This document shows, piece by piece, positions 1 through 4,444 of a stretch of DNA of 5,423 nucleotides (its first letter is position 1; the number at the start of each line of letters is the position of its first letter). The translations under genes were made by a program, and so were the position numbers. The notes below the pieces were generated by a model. It was given only the letters and a program-made list of their open reading frames with translations. It searched no databases and had not been told where the DNA came from. Source of the stretch: Actinomycetota bacterium (GTDB lineage: Bacteria; Actinomycetota; Acidimicrobiia; Acidimicrobiales; JACCXE01); contig JACCXE010000344.1 of assembly GCA_013697265.1 (NCBI GenBank), positions 1 through 5,423 on the forward strand, in the 5' to 3' direction.

Positions 1-387
1 GGCCGGCCGGGGCACGCGCCGGAGCACCGCCCGCATGCGAGCCACCAGCTCACGCAACCGGTAGGGCTTGGTCACGTAGTCGTCGGCGCCGACTTCGAGG
101 CCGACCACCGTGTCGATCTCGCTGCCCTTGGCCGTGACCATGATGATCGGCACCCGCGACCTGGCCCGGATCTCGCGGCACACGTCGAGGCCGCTCATGC
201 GGGGCAGCATCACGTCGAGCAGCACCAGGTCGGGTTTGACCAGGTCGAAGGTCTCGAGAGCAGTGATGCCGTCGCGGGCGGCGTGAACGAGGAACCCCTC
301 GCGTTTGAGCCCTACGACGAGTGCATCTACGAAGCTGTCCTCGTCTTCGACAATAAGAACCGTGGGTTGTGTTCCCGGCACGTTCAC
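1..387 (-). CDS. regX3: RegX3-like OmpR-family response regulator, receiver domain (partial, C-terminus beyond window)
   Basis: The visible 129 residues form a complete receiver (REC) domain; the DNA-binding winged helix lies beyond position 1. Seen in the sequence: acidic pocket E14/D15/E16, phosphoacceptor D58 in LLDVMLPRMSGLDV, switch threonine T85 in IIMVTA, and conserved K107 in DDYVTKPY. The stretch SEIDTVVGLEVGADDYVTKP closely matches mycobacterial RegX3, the regulator partnered with the kinase SenX3 in phosphate-starvation control. That relationship is known for the family; phosphate control here is inferred. No kinase gene is visible. An in-frame stop at 408-406 limits the start to GTG 387 or GTG 381, and neither has a clear Shine-Dalgarno. 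A weak -10-like TAGCAT on the minus strand (394-389) would put the RNA start near 382, so a leaderless GTG is possible. GTTCAC repeats lie just upstream. The ortholog name is likely but not proven without the C-terminal domain. Confidence 0.85.
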   Translation of the reverse strand, partial: MNVPGTQPTVLIVEDEDSFVDALVVGLKREGFLVHAARDGITALETFDLVKPDLVLLDVMLPRMSGLDVCREIRARSRVPIIMVTAKGSEIDTVVGLEVGADDYVTKPYRLRELVARMRAVLRRVPRPA

Positions 388-464
388 AATGCTACGAGCG
401 GTTGTTCACTCTGACCCCACTACACAACCGTCAACCCCGGATGTTCACCTTCAGGTCACTCGGA
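382..464 (+). promoter_or_regulatory. Candidate PHO-box-like GTTCAC repeat cluster upstream of the regX3-like gene
   Basis: The hexamer GTTCAC occurs at 382-387, 404-409 and 443-448, and the one-mismatch form GGTCAC at 454-459. The last two are exactly 11 bp apart (GTTCACCTTCA then GGTCACTCGGA). The first two are 22 bp apart, that is two 11-bp steps. Known background: PhoP of Streptomyces and RegX3 of mycobacteria bind direct repeats of an 11-nt unit starting GTTCACC. Inference: this is the operator region for autoregulation of the RegX3-like gene read leftward from here. The first copy overlaps the GTG start codon, so it may be coincidental or act as a roadblock; the 443-464 pair is the best box. 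Confidence 0.5.
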
Positions 465-495
465 GGACGCCGGCGGGTCATCGACGGAGGCGGAA

Positions 496-963
496 CTAGG
501 GCTGGGCGGCGTGGCTGCGTTCGAGGAGTTGAGCGAGCTTGTGCAGCGAGGCACGGTTACGCGCCGCGAGGATGGGGCGCATCACGGGCGTTATCACGGC
601 GAACGGCCCGATCGGGCATTCGCGCATGCGTACCTCGGTGCTGTTGTCGCCCCGCTTGTTCAGCGTAAATTCGACTTCGCCGTGGAAGGGGCCAATGTGA
701 ACCTCGAGCAAAAGGCGGCGGTGGCCCTGCACCTCCATGGCCTTGGTGTCGTCGTCTGCCGTGATGTTTTCCGTCGGTCCGACCGAGTGGTCGAACTTGG
801 TACCCGGCTTGGGGAACTCGCCGTCAACGTGGCGGATGCGCTGGGTGCCGACGAGCCACTCCGGGTAAGTGGTGGGGTTCGAGATGGCGTTGAACACATC
901 GTCGCGGGACGCGTCGATGTGTTGATGCACTTCAATGGGCGACCACGGCCAAGGCATGTCCAT
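496..963 (-). CDS. SRPBCC (START/polyketide-cyclase-like) family protein
   Basis: This is a helix-grip-fold protein of about 155 residues. SRPBCC proteins bind hydrophobic ligands in a deep cavity, and some act as cyclases, dehydratases or lipid carriers; the substrate cannot be told here. The N-terminal hallmark is visible: IEVHQHIDASRDDVFNAIS followed by NPTTYPEW, matching the beta1-alpha1 region (V..I.A....V...I..P..Y..W) of the Polyketide_cyc2-type family. Later come beta-strand-like segments (LLLEVHIGPFHGEVEFTL, TEVRMRECPIG) and a C-terminal amphipathic helix (LHKLAQLLERSHA), the usual order. There is no signal peptide, so it is probably cytoplasmic. The start is uncertain: GTG 993 adds ten low-information residues, while ATG 963 or ATG 957 lies nearer the conserved part; none has a strong Shine-Dalgarno. 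It lies 30-60 bp downstream of the unknown 95-residue gene on the same strand and is probably in its operon. The family call is firm; the function is unknown. Confidence 0.85.
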   Translation of the reverse strand: MDMPWPWSPIEVHQHIDASRDDVFNAISNPTTYPEWLVGTQRIRHVDGEFPKPGTKFDHSVGPTENITADDDTKAMEVQGHRRLLLEVHIGPFHGEVEFTLNKRGDNSTEVRMRECPIGPFAVITPVMRPILAARNRASLHKLAQLLERSHAAQP

Positions 964-1023
964 GCCAACGGCGTTCCCGATCGCCGCCGCCACTAGTCGC
1001 GCCGCACTCAGGAAAGCTGTGTT

Positions 1024-1311
1024 TTAGGTGCCGGCTGGCTCTTCTTCGGGGTAGCCGAGGTCCCAGTTGAGGGTGAGGTTTTCACGCTCGGCGTCGCGCA
1101 CGACGCGTTCGCGGTTGCGCCGGAACTGCGGGTCGTGCGGGGGCAGCAGTACCAACCGCGCCATGGCCCGCTGGCGGAACTCTTCGATTAGCGCCCGGTC
1201 GCCGAAATCGGACTGAATCTCCCAATGGGGCATGACGGGACCGAGGTAAACGACCCGGACGTGGCCCCGCGGGGGTTGCGGAGGGGCTTCTGGTGTTTCG
1301 GCGAGCGACAT
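1024..1311 (-). CDS. Conserved-looking small protein of unknown function (95 aa), probably co-transcribed with htrA
   Basis: I do not recognise this protein as a named family. It has a proline-rich start (residues 5-14), then a compact region with VRVVYLGPVMPHWEIQSDFG (about 18-37), an amphipathic helix LIEEFRQRAMARLVLLPP (about 41-58), and a strongly charged stretch HDPQFRRNRERVVRDAEREN (about 59-78). It ends in an acidic tail, YPEEEPAGT. No signal peptide, membrane segment or cysteine motif is visible, so it is probably a soluble cytoplasmic protein. The ATG at 1311 is 13 bp after the htrA stop with no clear Shine-Dalgarno, which suggests translational coupling to htrA. Codon use resembles its neighbours, and the competing frames have no better candidate. 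Confidence that it is a real gene is fairly high because of the tight operon spacing; its role is unknown. Confidence 0.7.
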   Translation of the reverse strand: MSLAETPEAPPQPPRGHVRVVYLGPVMPHWEIQSDFGDRALIEEFRQRAMARLVLLPPHDPQFRRNRERVVRDAERENLTLNWDLGYPEEEPAGT

Positions 1312-1324
1312 AAGGCGAACGATT

Positions 1325-2530
1325 CTACTGGGCCACGCTGCGGCTGCCGATAGTCAGCTCGGCTGTGCGCTTGTTGTCGCCCCGGTAGTAGACGATCTCG
1401 ACCTTGTCGCCGGGCTGGGTGGCGCGAACCAGTGTCACCAATCCGGCCGCCGAATCCACGTTTTTACCGTTGAACGACGTCACCACGTCGCCTATGCGCA
1501 GCCCGGCTTGCTCCGACGGCGAGCCTTCGGTGACCGATTGCACGATTGCGCCCTTGTCCACCGGCACCGCGAGCTGATCTCTGATCTCGTCGTTCAGGTC
1601 GACGGTGCCGAGACCGATAAACGGCGTGCCCGGCGGGGGCTTGCCGGCCCGAAGCCGCTCGATCAGCGGCTTGATCGAGTCGATCGCCAGGGCAAAGCCG
1701 ATGCTTTCGACCGGCGCGCCGCTACCCGATCCGCGAATCACGATCGTGTTCATCCCGACGACCTCTCCGCCGGCATCGACCAGGGGCCCGCCGGAGTTGC
1801 CCGAATTGATCGCCGCGTCGGTCTGAATCAGGTGCTGGAGGTTCTCGGTGGGTTCCGAGACGCTGCGGTCGAGGGCCGACACGATGCCGCGGGTGACGGT
1901 ATTGCCCCCAACCAGGGCTAACGCGTTGCCAATCGCCAGTACGTCGTCGCCCACCGCCAGCGCCGAGGACTTGCCCAGCGTCACCGTTTTCAGGGCGCGG
2001 GCGTCGCGCACCTTGATGATCGCCACGTCGTTGACCGCGTCACCGCCCACGAAATCCGCGGCGCGGGCCTCGATTTCACCCTCGAAGGTCACGCGGATCT
2101 GTTGGGCGCCGTCGATAACGTGGTTGTTGGTGAGGATGTCGCCGTCCGAGCTCAGCACCATGCCAGTGCCGGCGCCGCGGACCCGTTGGACGCTGGGGCC
2201 GAAAAAGCCGTTCTGGCGCACGAATCCGTCGGTCTCGATCGACACCACCGCGGGCACAGTCTTGGCCAGCACCGACTGGATGTCCATGGCTCGGCCCCGC
2301 AATTTGAGGTTCGAACCAGGCGCGAAGGTGATTTTGGCGCCGTCCTGGGTATCCCTAGTGCTCAACGCCACTATGCCCCCGCCGATCAGCCCACCGATAA
2401 GCGCCACCAGCAGCAGCAACGCCACCCCGACGCGTTCTTTGGGCGGATTGGGCAATTGGACGGGGTCAGCAAGAGGTGGGGTTGGTGGTTCCGAACTCTG
2501 AACAAGAACTTCCGTGGGATCGTCAGTCAT
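1325..2530 (-). CDS. htrA: Membrane-anchored HtrA/DegP-type serine protease with PDZ domain (family S1C)
   Basis: This is a 401-residue trypsin-like protease of the HtrA family, which degrades or refolds damaged proteins outside the cytoplasm. The N-terminus is a proline-rich cytoplasmic tail (1-33), then one membrane segment (about 34-56, VGVALLLLVALIGGLIGGGI), so the catalytic part faces outward. The protease domain (about 82-295) has an intact triad: H137 in LTNNHVID, D168 in NDVAIIKV and S246 in INSGNSGGPLV. A single PDZ domain spans about 303-395, with the peptide-binding loop FIGLG near 304-308. Size and order match actinobacterial PepD/HtrA proteins. The ATG at 2530 is supported by AGGAG at 2541-2537, six bases upstream. 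Downstream on the same strand are the unknown 95-aa and SRPBCC genes; upstream and divergent is a WhiB-like gene. In mycobacteria PepD belongs to the envelope-stress response; the same role here is inferred. I see no convincing minus-strand promoter in the 83-bp gap. Confidence 0.95.
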   Translation of the reverse strand: MTDDPTEVLVQSSEPPTPPLADPVQLPNPPKERVGVALLLLVALIGGLIGGGIVALSTRDTQDGAKITFAPGSNLKLRGRAMDIQSVLAKTVPAVVSIETDGFVRQNGFFGPSVQRVRGAGTGMVLSSDGDILTNNHVIDGAQQIRVTFEGEIEARAADFVGGDAVNDVAIIKVRDARALKTVTLGKSSALAVGDDVLAIGNALALVGGNTVTRGIVSALDRSVSEPTENLQHLIQTDAAINSGNSGGPLVDAGGEVVGMNTIVIRGSGSGAPVESIGFALAIDSIKPLIERLRAGKPPPGTPFIGLGTVDLNDEIRDQLAVPVDKGAIVQSVTEGSPSEQAGLRIGDVVTSFNGKNVDSAAGLVTLVRATQPGDKVEIVYYRGDNKRTAELTIGSRSVAQ

Positions 2531-2560
2531 CTGAAGCTCCTACTTGATTCGTATTACTAG

Positions 2561-2589
2561 GGAACCGAATGGGTTCTGGTGACGTCTAA
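2561..2589 (+). promoter_or_regulatory. ECF-sigma-type promoter for the WhiB-like gene
   Basis: GGAACC at 2561-2566 is separated by 16 bp from CGTCTAA at 2583-2589. This closely fits the ECF (group 4) sigma pattern known in actinobacteria, an AAC-containing -35 with a CGTC/TCTNA-type -10. The predicted RNA start is near 2595, giving a leader of about 20 nt that still includes the AAGGAGGT ribosome binding site at 2603-2610. The -35 overlaps an inverted repeat, GAACC (2562-2566) with GGTTC (2572-2576), a possible operator. Which sigma factor is used cannot be told. Confidence 0.55.
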
Positions 2590-2613
2590 TCCGTCAGTCA
2601 ACAAGGAGGTCGC

Positions 2614-2868
2614 ATGAACACCGAATGGATGAGCATCGGGAAGTGCCGTGAAGTGCATCCTGCCGTGTTTTTTCCGAGTGACGGTGTCGGGGTCGAGGTC
2701 GCGCGCAAGCTTTGCGCCGACTGCCCGGTGAAGTCGCCCTGTCTCGAATATGCGATCGAAAACCGCATCGACCACGGGGTTTGGGGCGGCGCGTCAGAAC
2801 GCGAGCGGCGCCGCATAATGCGCCAGCGCCGGCTTGACGCCGCGGCGCTGCGCGTTGCTACGAACTAG
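2614..2868 (+). CDS. WhiB-family [4Fe-4S] transcriptional regulator (first copy)
   Basis: This 84-residue Wbl protein has the four iron-sulfur-cluster cysteines C11, C34, C37 and C43 (C-X22-C-X2-C-X5-C), the turn motif GVWGG at 55-59, and a basic DNA-contact tail ASERERRRIMRQRR from residue 60. WhiB proteins bind a redox- or NO-sensitive cluster and act with the principal sigma factor region 4 at promoters; that is family knowledge. The ATG at 2614 is set by a near-perfect Shine-Dalgarno AAGGAGGT at 2603-2610. It is divergent from htrA and ends 11 bp before the convergent tatA stop. An ECF-type promoter lies directly upstream, so induction by an envelope or oxidative signal is plausible. It is clearly different from the second WhiB in this window (different spacer residues and a shorter N-terminus). 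I cannot assign it confidently to a numbered WhiB subclass. Confidence 0.93.
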   Translation: MNTEWMSIGKCREVHPAVFFPSDGVGVEVARKLCADCPVKSPCLEYAIENRIDHGVWGGASERERRRIMRQRRLDAAALRVATN

Positions 2869-2873
2869 CAGCC

Positions 2874-2899
2874 AGATCGTTACTTGTCCGTAACGGTCT
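2874..2899. terminator. Candidate bidirectional hairpin between the convergent whiB-like gene and tatA
   Basis: AGATCGTTAC (2874-2883) pairs with GTAACGGTCT (2890-2899) over ten positions with one G-T wobble, around a six-base loop TTGTCC. It starts six bases after the WhiB stop codon and covers the last codons of tatA. It lacks a real T-run on either strand, so intrinsic termination is only plausible. In such a short convergent gap it is the only structure that could serve both genes. Confidence 0.4.
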
Positions 2900-3056
2900 T
2901 GTCGTCGTCTTTGGTGCCGCCCTCGTTGATGCCCTCTTTGAATTCCTTCTGGGCCTGACCAAGCGAGCGCGCCAACTTCGGCAGACGAGACGAGCCGAAC
3001 ACGAGCATCACCACGACCAGCACGATGATGAGTTCCGTGGTTCCAAGTCCGAACAT
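2880..3056 (-). CDS. tatA: Twin-arginine translocase subunit TatA (TatA/E family)
   Basis: This is a 58-residue TatA-type protein, which oligomerises in the cytoplasmic membrane with TatC to export folded proteins carrying twin-arginine signals. It has a short N-terminus MFGLGTTE, one membrane helix (about residues 8-20, ELIIVLVVVMLVF), the FGSSRLPKLARSLG hinge and amphipathic helix (20-33), a second charged helix (QAQKEFKEG), and a short acidic tail with DDDKTVTDK. The F-G hinge and the L-P-x-L-A-R-x-L-G motif are diagnostic. The frame stays open upstream to 3131, but the start is placed at ATG 3056. There the conserved MFG begins, with AAAGGA at 3068-3063 as ribosome binding site six bases away. 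TatC is not in the window. The protein is shorter than many TatA tails (about 80-90 aa), which is common in actinobacteria and also fits TatE-like forms. Confidence 0.95.
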   Translation of the reverse strand: MFGLGTTELIIVLVVVMLVFGSSRLPKLARSLGQAQKEFKEGINEGGTKDDDKTVTDK

Positions 3057-3075
3057 GGCGAATCCTTTGAAATAA

Positions 3076-3095
3076 GCGCCACCGTGCGGCGGCGC
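3076..3095. promoter_or_regulatory. GC-rich imperfect palindrome in the tatA leader
   Basis: GCGCCACCG (3076-3084) and CGGCGGCGC (3087-3095) form a near-perfect 20-bp dyad with one mismatched pair (A3081/C3090). It sits 20 bp upstream of the tatA start in the 84-bp divergent gap shared with the formimidoyltransferase gene. It could be an operator or an mRNA leader hairpin. No convincing -35/-10 pair was found in this gap on either strand; a weak minus-strand pair TTGTCA/TACCCT exists but has a 15-bp spacer. Confidence 0.25.
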
Positions 3096-3140
3096 AACCC
3101 CTTCAGGGTACCTCTCTCTACGGAGTGACAACCTTCACGG

Positions 3141-3959
3141 ATGCTGGCGTGCGTCGTGAATCTGAGCGAGGGCAGATTGTCCGACGTCATCGCCGCGCTG
3201 GCCGCCACCGCGGGCGACCACTGCCTCGACGTACACACCGACGCCGATCACCACCGCAGCGTGTTCTGGCTGGCAGGTCCGTCCGTGCAAGACGCGGCTC
3301 GCGCGCTCACGACGGCCGCAGTGCATACGCTGTCCTTGACCGACCACGACGGCGTGCACCCGCGTATCGGCGTGGTCGACGTGGTGCCGTTCGTGCCCGT
3401 CGATGCCGGCTCCACGATGTTCGACGCGATCGGCGCCCGCGACGCGTTCGCGATCTGGGCCGGCAGCACGCTGGAGTTGCCGTGCTTCCTCTACGGCCCC
3501 AACCGCACGCTGCCCGACATACGCAAGACCGCGTTTGACCCCGCGGTGCCCGACACCGGTCCGCGCGATCCGCATCCGACCGCCGGCGCGGCGGCGGTGG
3601 GCGCCCGCGCCCCGCTCGTGGCCTACAACTTGTGGCTCACGAACGCGGACCTGGCCCAGGCCAAGGTGGTGGCCGCGGGCCTGCGCAGCCCCGACGTACG
3701 CGCGCTTGGGCTACAGGTCGGCGACCACGTGCAGGTCAGTTGCAACTTGGTCAACCCACTGCGCGTGGGCCCGGCGAAGGTCTATGACGACGTGGCGCGA
3801 CGGGTGCCGGTCAACCGGGCCGAATTGGTGGGGCTGATAGGGCGTGACGTACTGACCGCTATCCCCGAACGTCGTTGGACTGAGCTTGATCTCGACGAAG
3901 CCAAGACGGTCGAGGCCTGCCTCTTCGAGGCAGGCCTCGGGGGAAGTACCGCTGGTTGA
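3141..3959 (+). CDS. ftcD: Glutamate formimidoyltransferase (formiminotransferase domain only)
   Basis: This enzyme transfers the formimino group between N-formimino-glutamate and tetrahydrofolate (EC 2.1.2.5), a late step of histidine breakdown. The 272 residues align over the whole formiminotransferase part of mammalian FTCD: VVNLSEGR (5-12, FTCD NFSEGK), DVHTDADHHRSVF (30-42), HPRIGVVDVVPFVPV (73-87) and YGPNRTLPDIRKTAF (118-132). These are followed by GARAPLVAYNLWL (154-166), VQVSCNLVNP and the AELVGLIG segment. H73 corresponds to FTCD His82, reported as the catalytic base. The protein is shorter than the roughly 325-residue mammalian domain and has no cyclodeaminase domain; none is encoded downstream. 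ATG 3141 fits the conserved N-terminus, but the only Shine-Dalgarno-like GGAG (3122-3125) is distant. No hut genes lie nearby, so the pathway role is inferred. The last codons carry a strong hairpin and a repeated segment. Confidence 0.9.
   Translation: MLACVVNLSEGRLSDVIAALAATAGDHCLDVHTDADHHRSVFWLAGPSVQDAARALTTAAVHTLSLTDHDGVHPRIGVVDVVPFVPVDAGSTMFDAIGARDAFAIWAGSTLELPCFLYGPNRTLPDIRKTAFDPAVPDTGPRDPHPTAGAAAVGARAPLVAYNLWLTNADLAQAKVVAAGLRSPDVRALGLQVGDHVQVSCNLVNPLRVGPAKVYDDVARRVPVNRAELVGLIGRDVLTAIPERRWTELDLDEAKTVEACLFEAGLGGSTAG
3911..3939 (+). terminator. 13-bp perfect hairpin inside the 3' end of ftcD
   Basis: CGAGGCCTGCCTC (3911-3923), loop TTC, then GAGGCAGGCCTCG (3927-3939): thirteen uninterrupted base pairs, mostly G-C. 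It lies within the coding sequence (residues around VEACLFEAGLGG), 17 bp before the stop codon. There is no T-run after it, so it is not a classical intrinsic terminator. It could be a processing or stability hairpin, or a U-less terminator of the kind proposed for actinobacteria. Confidence 0.4.
3929..3955 (+). repeat. Direct repeat copy 1 (27 bp), end of ftcD
   Basis: The segment starts GGCAGGCCTCGGGGGAAGT and ends in CGCTGG. It recurs at 4018-4044 with two mismatches (AC to TT at the 20th and 21st bases); the first 19 bp are identical. In this copy it encodes AGLGGSTAG followed by the ftcD stop TGA. Its left part is also the right arm of the 13-bp hairpin. Confidence 0.75.
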
Positions 3960-3965
3960 CTGGTT

Positions 3966-3977
3966 CGGTCATGACCG
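3966..3977. repeat. Perfect 12-bp palindrome downstream of ftcD
   Basis: CGGTCATGACCG is a perfect self-complementary 12-mer located 7 bp after the ftcD stop, in the 103-bp convergent gap before whiB. A further short dyad, CCGGC (3984-3988) with GCCGG (3998-4002), follows. Either may be a protein site or part of the transcript-end structure; no function can be assigned. Confidence 0.3.
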
Positions 3978-4017
3978 CCAGGCCCGGCGGTATTTATGCC
4001 GGCTACGCCGCACCCGG

Positions 4018-4044
4018 GGCAGGCCTCGGGGGAAGTTTCGCTGG
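4018..4044 (+). repeat. Direct repeat copy 2 (27 bp) in the ftcD-whiB gap
   Basis: Second copy of the ftcD tail repeat, 89 bp from the first. In its own frame it encodes AGLGGSFAG followed by TAA, so the peptide and stop position of copy 1 are echoed. The left hairpin arm of copy 1 is not conserved, but a different short stem forms here: CCCGGGG (4013-4019) with CCTCGGG (4024-4030), seven pairs with one wobble. This could help end transcription from ftcD or from the convergent whiB. Confidence 0.7.
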
Positions 4045-4062
4045 CTAAATGTGGCTAGTGCA

Positions 4063-4338
4063 CTACGAAGCGCTCGCGGCGCGTCGAGCCAGCGCGCGCG
4101 AACGACGCACCCTCCGGCGCTCACGCTCACTCATGCCGCCCCAGATCCCGAACTTCTCGCCGTTGGCGAGAGCAAACTCGAGGCAGTCTTCGCGCACCAC
4201 GCAGCCTTTGCAGACTTCCTTGGCTTCGCGGGTGGACGCCCCCCGTTCGGGAAAGAACAAATCGGGGTCGACTCCCATGCAGTTGGCGTACTCCTGCCAG
4301 CCGCGATCGTCACCCTCTAGAACACTTACGAGATTCAT
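4063..4338 (-). CDS. whiB: WhiB/WhiB2 (WhmD)-class [4Fe-4S] transcriptional regulator (second copy)
   Basis: This 91-residue Wbl protein has cluster cysteines C20, C43, C46 and C52 (C-X22-C-X2-C-X5-C), the turn GIWGG at 64-68, and a basic C-terminus MSERERRRVRRSRALARR. The pattern W-x-x-x-A-x-C...DPDLFFPERGASTREAKEVC and CLEFALANGEKFGIWGGMSERERRR closely matches Streptomyces WhiB and mycobacterial WhiB2/WhmD (PE.FFPEKGGSTREAK, GIWGG.SERERR). That class controls sporulation septation and cell division with WhiA; the same job here is inferred. ATG 4338 has a strong Shine-Dalgarno GGAGG (4350-4346), seven bases away. It is convergent with ftcD and divergent from an M14 peptidase. A two-tier dyad lies 53-100 bp upstream of the start codon. 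The stop codon lies within the perfect palindrome TAGTGCACTA (4056-4065). Confidence 0.93.
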   Translation of the reverse strand: MNLVSVLEGDDRGWQEYANCMGVDPDLFFPERGASTREAKEVCKGCVVREDCLEFALANGEKFGIWGGMSERERRRVRRSRALARRAASAS

Positions 4339-4390
4339 CGGTTCGCCTCCCTCCCCGGCAATACCACCGATGGAATTACACGCATGTGAT

Positions 4391-4438
4391 ACTCCGATTT
4401 TTACGATCGCGCAAGGGCGCGCCTAACAAAATCGGGGT
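4391..4438. promoter_or_regulatory. Two-tier 48-bp dyad between whiB and the M14 peptidase gene
   Basis: The outer arms CCGATTTT (4394-4401) and AAAATCGG (4428-4435) are perfect inverted repeats. They extend outward to 11 positions with one G-T wobble (4391-4401 with 4428-4438). An inner perfect dyad, CGCGC (4408-4412) and GCGCG (4417-4421), shares exactly the same centre, 4414.5. Such concentric symmetry suggests a cooperative operator or a leader hairpin for one of the divergent genes. The weak plus-strand pair TTACGA (4401-4406) and TAACAA (4424-4429), spacer 17, lies inside it and could serve the peptidase gene. Confidence 0.5.
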
Positions 4439-4444
4439 TTTCTC

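Noticed and set aside
511..996. Plus-strand open frame (161 codons) opposite the SRPBCC gene
   Set aside because: The minus-strand product has clear SRPBCC hallmarks; the plus frame is Arg/Val-rich without motifs and has no ribosome binding site.
1848..2501. Long plus-strand open frame (217 codons) opposite htrA
   Set aside because: The minus strand encodes an HtrA with intact triad, membrane anchor and PDZ domain. The antisense translation has low-complexity Ser/Pro/Thr composition and no recognisable motif, typical of high-GC shadow frames.
2531..2613. Minus-strand -10-like TAATAC/TAGTAA for htrA
   Set aside because: No acceptable -35 lies 16-18 bp upstream on that strand; TTGACT occurs but at the wrong distance, so I do not call a promoter.
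3057..3131. 25-residue N-terminal extension of TatA to 3131
   Set aside because: TatA proteins start at or just before the membrane helix. MFG at 3056 has a good ribosome site, and the extension carries charged residues unlike the family.
3971..4048. 25-codon ORF ending in the second repeat copy
   Set aside because: It has no ribosome binding site and its start ATG lies inside a palindrome. It is better explained as a duplicated remnant of the ftcD tail, so it is reported only as part of that finding.
3886..4320. Plus-strand open frame (144 codons) spanning the ftcD end and the whiB antisense
   Set aside because: It overlaps two well-supported genes in other frames, has an Arg-rich translation and shows no domain.
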